NCBI GenBank assembly: GCA_964587155.1
Contig: CAZPKF010000015.1
Coordinates: 1-64,000 of the forward strand
Direction: 5' to 3'
DNA: 64,000 bases
Source of the DNA: Hallerella sp964587155
GTDB lineage: Bacteria; Fibrobacterota; Fibrobacteria; Fibrobacterales; Fibrobacteraceae
The translations under genes and the position numbers were made by a program. The notes under the pieces were generated by a model. The model was not told the DNA's origin. It saw only the letters and a program-made list of their open reading frames with translations, and made no database searches. Positions 1 to 7,985 of the stretch are shown here, piece after piece. Numbering within the stretch: the stretch's first letter is position 1; each line of letters starts with the position of its first letter.

Positions 1-784
1 CGTAGTTCAGGTTCTGCGCCATCCAGGTCTGCGTGCCGATTTGAATTGTGCGGTACATCTGGCTGTCGCGGGTGTCGAAAAGGTAGCCGTATTTCCCGGC
101 GGCGAGCATTTCTTGATTTAGGAGCTCCGTTGTTACAAATGAAATCTCATCAAAGGCGTAAAGTTGATTGTTCAAACAAAAGCTTTTCGCCGGGTCGTAA
201 GGTTTCGACCCGCACATCGCCTTGTAGAACGTCGTTGTGTCCGTGGCGCATATGACGCTCACTGAGCCGTTTCCGTCATCTGAAAGGGAACAGCTTTTTC
301 CAACGCTTCCCGAATTTCCGTTTTCTCCTTTTGTGCCATGCAAAATGACGCCCACGGAGTCCCCGCCGCAAAGAATTTTGTATCCGGATTCGTTTGCAAG
401 GGATTCCGCAGTACAACTTTCGCCGTCAGCCCCAAAGACCGTGTCGCGCAAAACGAGAGTGTCTTTTTCGAGAATCACGAGCGTGTCTTTTTTCGAAAGG
501 ACAATCGTGTCGCGGCTGATCAACGTGTCCAAGCGCACGGAATCCGCCGAGCCGCCTTTTGAACTTTCGAGTTTTTGCCAGGAACCCTTGCCGTTGCAGT
601 AAAAGCTTTCGCCGGAATGCGCCATGTAAAGTTCGCCGGAATGGTCCGCGTTGCACGTGGGGAGCTCTTCGCCGTCGGCGAGGGCGTGGATGCCCGTCGC
701 GTTTCCGTCGCTGTCGCCGCAGCCGAATGCGGCAAGTAAAAAGGCCAAGGAGCTTAAAATTAACGTCTTGTCGATTTTCTTCAT
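1..784 (-). CDS. FISUMP-domain lipoprotein (C-terminal part outside window)
   Basis: This is the N-terminal 261 codons of a secreted lipoprotein whose 3' end lies beyond the left edge. It starts at an ATG (782-784) with MKKIDK, a hydrophobic stretch and a lipobox LLAAFGC, so it should be lipid-anchored after cleavage by signal peptidase II. A Cys-containing spacer follows with repeated VLxDTxx segments. The visible C-terminal end carries the signature of the Fibrobacter succinogenes major paralogous domain (YRTIQIGTQTWMAQNLNY), the family known as FISUMP/TIGR02145. The molecular role of FISUMP domains is not established; they sit on surface proteins and are often compared with formylglycine-enzyme-like folds. 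It is divergent from the mannanase pair. Confidence 0.85.
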   Translation of the reverse strand, partial: MKKIDKTLILSSLAFLLAAFGCGDSDGNATGIHALADGEELPTCNADHSGELYMAHSGESFYCNGKGSWQKLESSKGGSADSVRLDTLISRDTIVLSKKDTLVILEKDTLVLRDTVFGADGESCTAESLANESGYKILCGGDSVGVILHGTKGENGNSGSVGKSCSLSDDGNGSVSVICATDTTTFYKAMCGSKPYDPAKSFCLNNQLYAFDEISFVTTELLNQEMLAAGKYGYLFDTRDSQMYRTIQIGTQTWMAQNLNY

Positions 785-960
785 AAAAACCACCCGTTAT
801 ATGTTCTTGTTATAAATTTAAAACATTTGCGAACGTTGAGGACGCTCCCGCTACCGAAAAGCTTATCTTTCAAATTACTCATGTCAGTTCAAACTCCCAA
901 CGAACGAAATCCTATTCCGCATTACAAAAAAGTTTTCGTTTCAAAACGAACAGCCCGAAT

Positions 961-1075
961 TTCACAAAAAAGGCTCGCCGTTTGCATTCTGCCACGTGTA
1001 AAATTCCCTCCACCGCAGAAAAGGATTCCCTCAGAGCCCCATCAACGGAACTTCCTTTTCACCATTTAAATTCCT
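961..1075 (+). repeat. Dispersed intergenic element, copy A
   Basis: This is one of four related intergenic sequences in the window (others near 16522-16603 minus, 38582-38665 plus, 46312-46396 plus). It shares the blocks GTGTAAAATTC, CAGAAAAGG and CCCATCAAC (the last ending near 1046) in the same order and spacing. Against copy B, 23 of 31 positions match ungapped from CAGAAAAG to CATCAAC. The 785-1191 gap holds this element, a short hairpin near 1094-1121 and the GH26 leader. I see no convincing gene in it. Confidence 0.55.
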
Positions 1076-1191
1076 AACTTTGAATGACAAAAAATGCCTC
1101 AAATCGGAGAAAAAGGCATCCGTTGCGTTGAGAAGATTTTGAAATCTGAATAGTAGAAGTTAGTTTTAGAAAAAATCGAAAAGGAAACTTT

Positions 1192-3036
1192 ATGAAATTT
1201 CAATTTTTGTTGGCGCTTGCCGCTGTATCTGCTTTTGCGGCTCCTATTGTTTACGAAGCGGAAGATCAAACTGGTGTTGAAAATACGTCCATTGTCGAAA
1301 GCGCGCAACATTCGGGTGGAAAATACGTTGCGTTGTCCAATTCGCCCATGACTTTTTCTGTTTCTGTAGAAGAAACATCCATTTACGACATTTCGACATC
1401 TGTTCGGATTAAACGATATGATTGGACAACATCGAAAATTGTGGTGAATGGGGAAGAAGTCGTTTCCATGTTGACAACACCGCGCAACAATGATTCGGAT
1501 TACGTTGTTTCGGGTTATGCGAAATTGCTGGCGGGAAAAAATGAAATTACAGTTGGAAACGAAGCGATCGGTGTCGATTACATTTCGGTCGGGATTCATC
1601 CGGCACCCGTTTTTAACTTGGAAGCGGCTCCGGTGACTCCCGGTGCGACGGAAAGCGCATACAAGATCAAAAGATTTCTCACGGAAAATTTTGGCAAAGC
1701 GACTGTCAGCGGCATGATGATTGGCGAAAATGCTTTTAATTATCATTATGGAGCCTCGCTGAAAGACAGCTATCTCATAGAAACTTGCGTTCCCAGCGAC
1801 AGCTGTGGTCTCGACGATTCATTGACAACTTGGAAAGGACAAGAAGATATTCGCGAATTCAAAAAACGCACGGGCTATTTCCCGGCGTTGAGCGGTTTTG
1901 ACCTGCTGTTTGCCACGGGCGGTCATTCGGACGAAGGTTGGTTTTCCGGTTACACGGACAACAGTATTCGGATGGCTAGACAGGTTTGGAATTTGGGTGG
2001 GATTCCCGCATTCACGTGGCACTGGAAAGTGGGAACCGATACGGTTTTTTACGCACAAAATAAAGGATTCAATAATGATGGATGTACAGAAGGTGTCGTC
2101 GCCACGGCGAAAAACAATACTTGTTTCAATTACACCAAGGCTTTTTCTGGAGACAAATGCGCATCGATCAATCCGAAATCGGATGAATACAAATTAATCA
2201 TTGCCGATGTGGATAAAATTTCTGAACGCTTCTTGAACCTGCAGGATTCGGGAGTCGCTGTGCTTTGGAGACCTCTTCATGAAGCGGCTGGCGGTTGGTT
2301 CTGGTGGGGAGTCGGCGGCTCGGATTGCTACAAGAAACTGTATCAGCTTGTCTTTGACAGAATGTATGAAAAGGGAGTTCGGAATGCCATTTGGATTTGG
2401 AATATTGAACGGGATCCCGCAATCGGATACGATGCGACGGCTTTGAATGCGGACTGGTATCCCGGCGATGAATACGTGGACATCATCGGCGTTGATATTT
2501 ACAATAATTCGGGGGATAACAAATCGAACATGGTCTATTTCAATAAGATTATCGATGAAATGGGAACAAAGAAAATTTTAGCGCTCACGGAAAACGGCCC
2601 GATTCCCGATGTCGACAGCATGTTCCAAGATAAATCCGTGTGGAGCTTCTGGATGCCCTGGTATCAAACGTGGGACAGTGGTTTTTTGAATCAAACTGCA
2701 GATGATGTTTGGCAAAAGAATCTTGCGGATGACCGAATCATCAAGTTGGAATCCATGCCGGGTTGGAAAGATTACGAAGCGGGAATTTCTTCGCCGGAAA
2801 AACGCGGAAAATCTCTTGTTGAAATGTCTGTAGTGGGGAACTCTTTGCAATTGTCTCTTCCCACGCGTTCCGGGGTTTCCCTTTATTCGTTGCAGGGAAA
2901 ATGCGTGCGGAAATGGGGCGAAAACCTTTCTGTGGGGACGCATACATTCGATCTTCAGTCGTTGCCGCGCGGCGTTTACATTGTCCGCATTCAGGGAACA
3001 GCTGGTGTGCAAAATCAAAAATTCACCATTCGTTAA
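1192..3036 (+). CDS. Secreted GH26 beta-mannanase with CBM35-like module and T9SS-type tail
   Basis: This 614-residue enzyme probably hydrolyses internal beta-1,4-mannosidic bonds outside the cell. Residues 1-17 are a signal peptide ending in AFA. Residues ~18-140 (PIVYEAEDQTG... GGKYVALSN) resemble a CBM35 carbohydrate-binding module. Residues ~155-530 form the GH26 domain, with the acid/base Glu364 in RPLHEAAGGWFWWG and the nucleophile Glu467 in ALTENGP. The last ~75 residues (VSLYSLQGK ... GVYIVRI ... KFTIR) match the type IX secretion C-terminal sorting domain pattern (TIGR04183-like). AAAGGAAAC precedes the ATG. The GH5 gene follows after 24 bp, so the two are probably co-transcribed. 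GH26 is mostly mannanase; exact substrate range is inferred. Confidence 0.9.
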   Translation: MKFQFLLALAAVSAFAAPIVYEAEDQTGVENTSIVESAQHSGGKYVALSNSPMTFSVSVEETSIYDISTSVRIKRYDWTTSKIVVNGEEVVSMLTTPRNNDSDYVVSGYAKLLAGKNEITVGNEAIGVDYISVGIHPAPVFNLEAAPVTPGATESAYKIKRFLTENFGKATVSGMMIGENAFNYHYGASLKDSYLIETCVPSDSCGLDDSLTTWKGQEDIREFKKRTGYFPALSGFDLLFATGGHSDEGWFSGYTDNSIRMARQVWNLGGIPAFTWHWKVGTDTVFYAQNKGFNNDGCTEGVVATAKNNTCFNYTKAFSGDKCASINPKSDEYKLIIADVDKISERFLNLQDSGVAVLWRPLHEAAGGWFWWGVGGSDCYKKLYQLVFDRMYEKGVRNAIWIWNIERDPAIGYDATALNADWYPGDEYVDIIGVDIYNNSGDNKSNMVYFNKIIDEMGTKKILALTENGPIPDVDSMFQDKSVWSFWMPWYQTWDSGFLNQTADDVWQKNLADDRIIKLESMPGWKDYEAGISSPEKRGKSLVEMSVVGNSLQLSLPTRSGVSLYSLQGKCVRKWGENLSVGTHTFDLQSLPRGVYIVRIQGTAGVQNQKFTIR

Positions 3037-3060
3037 ATATTTCATCAAGAGAGGACAACA

Positions 3061-4935
3061 ATGAAAACATTCATCAAATCAATCGCTTTGGTGGGAATGG
3101 CTTCTGGAATGCTTTTGGCTGCACCGGGGCTTGTCGTCAACGGAACGGAACTTCAGTATAACGGTAAGAAAATTTTCTTCAGCGGAACGAACCTCGCGTG
3201 GGCCGATTACAATTCGGATGTCGGCGATTCTCCATTGAACGAAAATGCTTGGCGTAAAGCGGTAGAGGGGACCCGCGCTGCCGGGGGAAATGCGATTCGT
3301 TGGTGGCTTTTCAACAACATGAGTCAAAGTCCCAGCATTGACCCGGCAACCCATTTGGTTTCTGGCCTCAAGGAAAACACCATCAACAATATGAAAAAGG
3401 CGTTGGATATCGCCGAAGAGTACGGAGTCATGGTTTCCATGTGCCTGTTCAGCCATAATTTGATGGAGCCGGAACAGTGGGGGCTTTACGAAAACGATAA
3501 AGTGGATATCACGGCGAATACGAAGCTTTTCGATGACGACGGAACAGAGGCTTTTATTCAAAAAGTCCTGCTGCCTGTTGTCAAGGCGATTGGAAATCAC
3601 AACGCTTTGATGACGTGGGAAGTCTTCAACGAACCCGAAGGAATGGCGCCCAGTGTCGGCTGGACAAAAAACCGGATGGAAAAAGCGCTCCTCCAAAAAT
3701 TCACCAATAAAGTTGCGGCGGCAATTCACACGGAAAATCCCGATTTGCTCGTTTCGACAGGAAGCGTAAACATTCAATATCAAAACTGGTGGAACGATTC
3801 AGAGCTGATTGCCGCAGGTGGCAAAAGCAATGGAACTCTGGATTTTTTCCAAACGCATTATTACCCGTATTACCAGAAAGACGAAGAATCTCCGTTCCGC
3901 AATTCGGTGGCGTCTTTAGCTGCGAAGTATCATTTCGATTCCAAACCGTTGATTATCGGTGAATTCCCGGCGAGTGGTTGGGCAGGAGACACTTACACAG
4001 CCTCCATGGCGGCGAAAACGGAAATTTCGACGACAGAATGTTACCGTTTGGCGCTAGACAGTGGTTATGCGGGCGCACTCGCTTGGCAATATATCGGCGA
4101 CAAGACGGAATCCCAATTTGGCGGGTACACGTATACGATTGATCCGGCGTTGAATGCGATGACTGCTTTGTGGCAAACGGATTCCTCTTTGATTAAAATC
4201 AAAGGGGTGGAAGTTTCAGTGGATACGGGAAACGGTATGATGGCTGTTACATATGGTGACGACAATGCTCAAATTGAATACCAGAAATCGTTTGATCTCT
4301 CCGGAGCCTCGACGCTTTCGTTTACGGTAAAAAATAATTCCGCAGCGGAAGCAGATCTGTATCTCATTTTCAAACTGACATCGGCTTGGACCTGGACAGA
4401 AACGGATGGCAGCTGTAAAGTTGCCGCCGGAGAAAAGAAAATTTGTTCCTTCGATATATCGGGATTGGCAAACCGCAAAGAAACGATGAGCATAATTATT
4501 GCCAATTATGCGGCGGGATTCACGGGAACACTCCTTTTCGATGATGTGATGGCTGGAAACGACACATTGTTCCATTTCAACAAAGACAAATACGATGCGT
4601 TCTCCCGTTCTTTTGGCAACACGGAGCAACAGATTCCTGAAATCAAAATCGTATTCAACGATGAAAATTATGTTTGGAAGGGTTCTTTGGGCATTCGCCC
4701 GCGGGTTTCTTTTGCCCGAATCCAGGGGAAAGATTTGCATCTTTCGATTCCCACATCTGGATTTGCCGAAGTATCGTTATTTGCGTTAGATGGTTCTCGC
4801 GTTCAAACGCTGTTCCGTGGAAATTTGGTTGCGGGTTCGCATGAATTCAAAATTTTGGCTCCGAAAGGCGTTTATTTGTTGAGGGCGAAAGGTCTTGGGT
4901 ATTCTTCTTCTCAAAAGATGCTTGTTTCGGAATAA
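3061..4935 (+). CDS. Secreted GH5 glycoside hydrolase (mannanase-like) with C-terminal binding module and T9SS-type tail
   Basis: This is a 624-residue secreted hydrolase. A signal peptide (MKTFIKSIALVGMASGMLLA) is followed by a GH5 (beta/alpha)8 catalytic domain to about residue 380. The acid/base Glu191 is in EVFNEPEG and the nucleophile Glu301 in IIGEFPASG. Residues ~385-505 (LSFTVKNNSAAEADLYL ... GTLLFDDVMAG) look like a beta-sandwich carbohydrate-binding module. The C-terminus (EVSLFALDGSR ... GVYLLRA) is a type IX secretion-like sorting domain, similar to that of the GH26 protein upstream. The pairing with GH26 suggests mannan or glucomannan breakdown. GH5 is multi-specific, so a glucanase or mannosidase activity cannot be excluded. 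Confidence 0.85.
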   Translation: MKTFIKSIALVGMASGMLLAAPGLVVNGTELQYNGKKIFFSGTNLAWADYNSDVGDSPLNENAWRKAVEGTRAAGGNAIRWWLFNNMSQSPSIDPATHLVSGLKENTINNMKKALDIAEEYGVMVSMCLFSHNLMEPEQWGLYENDKVDITANTKLFDDDGTEAFIQKVLLPVVKAIGNHNALMTWEVFNEPEGMAPSVGWTKNRMEKALLQKFTNKVAAAIHTENPDLLVSTGSVNIQYQNWWNDSELIAAGGKSNGTLDFFQTHYYPYYQKDEESPFRNSVASLAAKYHFDSKPLIIGEFPASGWAGDTYTASMAAKTEISTTECYRLALDSGYAGALAWQYIGDKTESQFGGYTYTIDPALNAMTALWQTDSSLIKIKGVEVSVDTGNGMMAVTYGDDNAQIEYQKSFDLSGASTLSFTVKNNSAAEADLYLIFKLTSAWTWTETDGSCKVAAGEKKICSFDISGLANRKETMSIIIANYAAGFTGTLLFDDVMAGNDTLFHFNKDKYDAFSRSFGNTEQQIPEIKIVFNDENYVWKGSLGIRPRVSFARIQGKDLHLSIPTSGFAEVSLFALDGSRVQTLFRGNLVAGSHEFKILAPKGVYLLRAKGLGYSSSQKMLVSE

Positions 4936-4950
4936 CGGAATCTGAAAAAG

Positions 4951-4986
4951 ACAAGGCCCCGATTTTTTTCGGGGCTTTGCCTTTTT
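4951..4986. terminator. Bidirectional terminator between GH5 and the P-type ATPase
   Basis: A GC-rich hairpin (AAGGCCCCGA / TCGGGGCTTT, 6-nt T loop) is flanked by AAAAAG on the left and CTTTTT on the right. It sits between two convergent genes and could terminate both. Confidence 0.85.
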
Positions 4987-7093
4987 AAAGGGAATCTCCT
5001 TGATCTTTTAATAAAGGTGTGGAAGCTTTGACGCTGAATGCGATTGTAGACAAATTGTGCAGCGTTGCAGCCGTTGCCGGGGAAACAATTCCCAGAAGTC
5101 CGCCGAACAGGAGTGCGGAATTGATGGCGATGATTCCCGCATTGTTCGATTGGATTTTTTTCATCAGACGGGTTCCCAAAATCCGGATTTTCAGCAGCCC
5201 CTCCAAGCCCTCTTCGGGGGAAAGTACGATGTCGGCAACTTCTCCCGTAAGGGATGCGCATTCTCCCATGGCGATTCCCGTGTCGGCTTTTGCCAAGGCG
5301 GGAGCATCGTTGATGCCGTCTCCTATCATGATAACCAGATGCCCCCTTTTTTGCAAAGAAGAAATGTAAGAAACTTTGTCGTCTGGAAGGGCGTTGGAAA
5401 GATAGTGGTCTATTCCCGTTTTTTCGGCGGCGGTTTTGGCTGCCCCGCTGTCATCGCCAGTAATCATAGTGCAATTGGAAATTCCGCTTTTGTGGAGAGC
5501 TTGCACAATTTCTGGAGCGTTTTCTCGAACGGGATCCGTGATGGAGAGAATGCCTAGCAATTTGTCACTTTCTGCAAGATATAGCAGGGATTCGCCTTTT
5601 TGCAGCGCATCGCTTTGAATTTGGGAAAGTTTCTTTGGCTGTTTGACTTTTTCATCTTCAAAGATAAAATGTTTGCTGCCGATAAGAAGCCGTTTGCCGT
5701 TTAATGTCGTGGCGATTCCGTGGGCGATTACGTATTCGACTTTGGCGTGATCCTCGGGCTGTTTGATCTTTCTGGCGTTTGCCGCAAGGACGATGGCTTT
5801 GGCAACGGGATGGGCGAAATGCTCTTCAAGGCAGGCGGCTATCCGGAGGATTTCATCTTCGGTCTTTTTTTGAAAAGGAATGATTCGGGAAAGAGTCGGA
5901 GTCGCAGCGGTGAGGGTTCCCGTTTTGTCGAAAACGACTGTGTCTGCGTTTGCGGCATCTTCTAAAAATTTCCCACCTTTGACCAAAATGCCGTTTTGTG
6001 CGGCTTCGCGCATGGCGCTGAGAATGGCGATGGGTGCAACAAGTTTCATGGCGCAGGAATAATCCACCATCAACGTACTGACGACCTTTGTCATGTTGCC
6101 TGTCAAAAGGAATGTCCCCAAAGCCAAGAAAAAATTGTATTTCACCAGTTGGTTGGCGAGTCGTTCGGAACGGATTTGCGAAGAAACTTTGTATTGTTGA
6201 GAAGAATTGATCATCGAAAGGATGTTGTGGACTTTTGTCTGTGTTCCGACGACGCGGACTCTGATGAAAAGTTCTCCCTCTTGAACAGTGGTGCCAGCAA
6301 AAACGGAATCGCCCATGCGTTTTTCGACAGCGAGACTTTCCCCGGTTATCGTCGCCTGATTGACAAGGGCTTCGCCCCGAAAAATTTCTCCATCAACAGG
6401 GATGGTTTCTCCCGTCCGCGAAACAATCAGGTCTCCCGATTTGATTTCATATAAATGAACTGTTTTTTCTGAAGAACCGTTCACCCGTTGAACTTTGTCG
6501 TTTTCGGACAAGATGGTGTTCGCTAGCAGATGGAAAGATTGCTTTTTGGTAAAATCTTCAATCGTTTCACCAATATTCAGCAAAAAATGAATGTTGGCTG
6601 CCGTTCGCATATCCCCGGTAAAAATCGCCATCGAGATGGCTGTGGCATCAAGAACTTCTGAATGGAATGGGGTTCCTGATGCGAGAAATTTGACACCTTT
6701 GAAAATTCGGGGGGTTAAATTGAACAGGCGAACTGCCATTAAAATCGGAGGCGGCAACAGTTTTTTGCAGAAGTGGAGCGCTGTCATTTGAAGCAATTCG
6801 GTCAAAAGGCCCGAATCTTTTGAAGGATCTTCAACAGAGGAAAGCAATTCTTTGTTTTTCAAATGTTTGGAAGTCAATGCCTGAAAATAGACGAGAACTT
6901 TTTTAACGGAAATTTTTTTTGCATCGTAAAAGACAAGAAAAGCAGCAGTGATGGGATTCACTGTCACTTGGATGATTCCCTCTTGGACTGCGATCAAACG
7001 CTGAGCGAGAACGGCTTGCCGCGGAGTCAATTCCGTTTTGTCGTATCCAACTCGAATGCGTCCGGGCAAAACATGTTTAACGTGAAATCGCAT
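4985..7093 (-). CDS. Heavy-metal P1B-type ATPase with SCA instead of CPC
   Basis: This 702-residue membrane ATPase is probably a transition-metal exporter. It has the phosphorylation motif DKTGTLT (Asp389), the actuator motif TGES, and the hinge motif GDGINDAPALAKAD. The N-terminal ~75 residues (FHVKHVLPGRIRVGYD...) look like an HMA-type fold without a CxxC metal site. In the metal-site transmembrane helix the usual CPC is replaced by Ser346-Cys347-Ala348 (DYSCAMKLVAPIA), a variant I recall in some poorly characterised P1B pumps. GGGAGTGAATTC precedes the ATG. A small membrane protein gene lies just upstream on the same strand (36 bp gap). The metal is not predictable from this sequence. Confidence 0.85.
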   Translation of the reverse strand: MRFHVKHVLPGRIRVGYDKTELTPRQAVLAQRLIAVQEGIIQVTVNPITAAFLVFYDAKKISVKKVLVYFQALTSKHLKNKELLSSVEDPSKDSGLLTELLQMTALHFCKKLLPPPILMAVRLFNLTPRIFKGVKFLASGTPFHSEVLDATAISMAIFTGDMRTAANIHFLLNIGETIEDFTKKQSFHLLANTILSENDKVQRVNGSSEKTVHLYEIKSGDLIVSRTGETIPVDGEIFRGEALVNQATITGESLAVEKRMGDSVFAGTTVQEGELFIRVRVVGTQTKVHNILSMINSSQQYKVSSQIRSERLANQLVKYNFFLALGTFLLTGNMTKVVSTLMVDYSCAMKLVAPIAILSAMREAAQNGILVKGGKFLEDAANADTVVFDKTGTLTAATPTLSRIIPFQKKTEDEILRIAACLEEHFAHPVAKAIVLAANARKIKQPEDHAKVEYVIAHGIATTLNGKRLLIGSKHFIFEDEKVKQPKKLSQIQSDALQKGESLLYLAESDKLLGILSITDPVRENAPEIVQALHKSGISNCTMITGDDSGAAKTAAEKTGIDHYLSNALPDDKVSYISSLQKRGHLVIMIGDGINDAPALAKADTGIAMGECASLTGEVADIVLSPEEGLEGLLKIRILGTRLMKKIQSNNAGIIAINSALLFGGLLGIVSPATAATLHNLSTIAFSVKASTPLLKDQGDSL

Positions 7094-7129
7094 GAATTCA
7101 CTCCCAAGTTGAAAACGATATTTTGGTAA

Positions 7130-7348
7130 TTACTTTTTGTTGGAATTTTTTTTCTGTTCTGCTTCGGCAGAAAGGTCTTCGGCTTCTTCTTTGACGGTTT
7201 CGACGAATTCAGTTGCGTCGTTTTTAATGCCGAGGCCTGTGCTCAAAATACGCGCGCAACCTTTGCGGAACGAATCCGTTTTGAAAATTTTAACGGCAGC
7301 AATGCCGGCGACGGCTCCGGCGATAAAAGCTTTTGTCGTTTTGTTCAT
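7130..7348 (-). CDS. Small membrane protein upstream of the P-type ATPase
   Basis: This encodes 72 residues beginning MNKTTKAFIAGAVAGIAAVKIF. I chose this ATG over an in-frame one 27 bases earlier because GAGGAATTTT sits immediately before it. It has one glycine/alanine-rich membrane helix (residues ~6-22), then an amphipathic stretch and a Glu/Lys-rich C-terminus. Small proteins of this shape sit next to similar SCA-type P1B ATPases in other anaerobes (I recall a DUF6110-like family), so a pump accessory role is plausible but inferred. It is probably co-transcribed with the ATPase. Confidence 0.65.
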   Translation of the reverse strand: MNKTTKAFIAGAVAGIAAVKIFKTDSFRKGCARILSTGLGIKNDATEFVETVKEEAEDLSAEAEQKKNSNKK

Positions 7349-7402
7349 AAAATTCCTCGTTGTTGATAGATTCAAATTACTTTTTTACGAAAAAGTTTTC
7401 GT

Positions 7403-7449
7403 TGTCAAAAATGGAAAGCCGGAGGCTTTTTTAAGCGGTTCCGGCTTCC
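7403..7449 (-). terminator. Terminator after flavodoxin
   Basis: On the minus strand a stem of GGAAGCCGGA and TCCGGCTTTCC is followed by ATTTTTG. It lies just after the flavodoxin stop codon and before the small membrane protein gene. Confidence 0.7.
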
Positions 7450-7469
7450 CAGGAGACAATACAGTCAAA

Positions 7470-7895
7470 TTATTTGGCTAATGCAGAACCCAATTCTTCG
7501 CATTTTTTTAAAACATCTTTGTTGGGAGAGTCTTCTGCAATGACGCTGTCACACGCTTTGATGGGTGCACCAGAAAAACAATCGGATTCCCAAATGTTCA
7601 TCCATTCGCCGCCACCCCAGCCGTAAGAGCCGAACAGGGCGACTTTTTTTTCGGCGAGTTTCGGTTTGAGAGTTTGATAAAGAGGCTCGAATTCGGAGTC
7701 TTCGAGTTCTTCGGATCCCATTGCAGGGCATCCCAAAGCGAAAGCGTCGAAGTTGTCGGCGTTGGATGCGTTAAATTCAGAACAGGTGAAAATTTCGGCG
7801 TTTGCTCCGGCAGATTTTGCGCCTTCGAATACGCTGTTCGCCATGGCTTCTGTATTTCCGGTGCCGCTCCAGTAAATGATTGCGACGTTCTTCAT
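7470..7895 (-). CDS. Short-chain flavodoxin
   Basis: This 141-residue protein is an FMN-binding electron carrier of the cytoplasm. The phosphate-binding loop is WSGTGNTEAMA (residues ~9-19). The isoalloxazine-binding loops are recognisable as GCPAMGSEELED and GSYGWGGGEWM. Length and motif order match short-chain flavodoxins of clostridial type, which can replace ferredoxin when iron is scarce. AAAGGAAG precedes the ATG. Its promoter carries two TTAGTCNNNNCTAA palindromes, suggesting repressor control, possibly iron-dependent. It appears monocistronic, with a terminator downstream. Confidence 0.93.
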   Translation of the reverse strand: MKNVAIIYWSGTGNTEAMANSVFEGAKSAGANAEIFTCSEFNASNADNFDAFALGCPAMGSEELEDSEFEPLYQTLKPKLAEKKVALFGSYGWGGGEWMNIWESDCFSGAPIKACDSVIAEDSPNKDVLKKCEELGSALAK

Positions 7896-7907
7896 AAACT
7901 TCCTTTG

Positions 7908-7921
7908 TTAGATTCGACTAA
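7908..7921 (-). promoter_or_regulatory. Operator-like palindrome 2 (flavodoxin)
   Basis: TTAGTCGAATCTAA on the minus strand is identical to palindrome 1 at TTAGTC and CTAA and lies 45 bases downstream, just after the predicted transcription start. Together the two sites bracket the promoter. Confidence 0.5.
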
Positions 7922-7931
7922 TTTCGTCTTT

Positions 7932-7960
7932 AATATAAATACGGTTTGTTTGTTAGTCAA
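7932..7960 (-). promoter_or_regulatory. Sigma70-type promoter of flavodoxin
   Basis: Reading the minus strand, TTGACT (7955-7960) and TATATT (7932-7937) are separated by exactly 17 bases. Transcription would start about 7 bases downstream, leaving a leader of roughly 30 bases before the flavodoxin ATG. Confidence 0.75.
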
Positions 7961-7966
7961 GACTAA
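7953..7966 (-). promoter_or_regulatory. Operator-like palindrome 1 (flavodoxin)
   Basis: TTAGTCTTGACTAA on the minus strand is a perfect 6+6 inverted repeat with a 2-base centre. It overlaps the -35 box. It resembles the TTAG-N6-CTAA layout of DtxR/IdeR-like iron-regulator sites, an analogy rather than an identification. Confidence 0.55.
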
Positions 7967-7985
7967 AATGAAAAAATATTTTCAC

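Noticed and set aside
827..1069. 80-codon plus-strand frame inside element A (and similar frames in element B)
   Set aside because: No ribosome site and no stable frame between copies. Similarity between the regions is at the DNA level and includes gaps that shift the frame, so these are repeats rather than genes.
1099..1746. 215-codon minus-strand frame opposite GH26
   Set aside because: It is antisense to a well-supported enzyme and its product has no domain or signal features.
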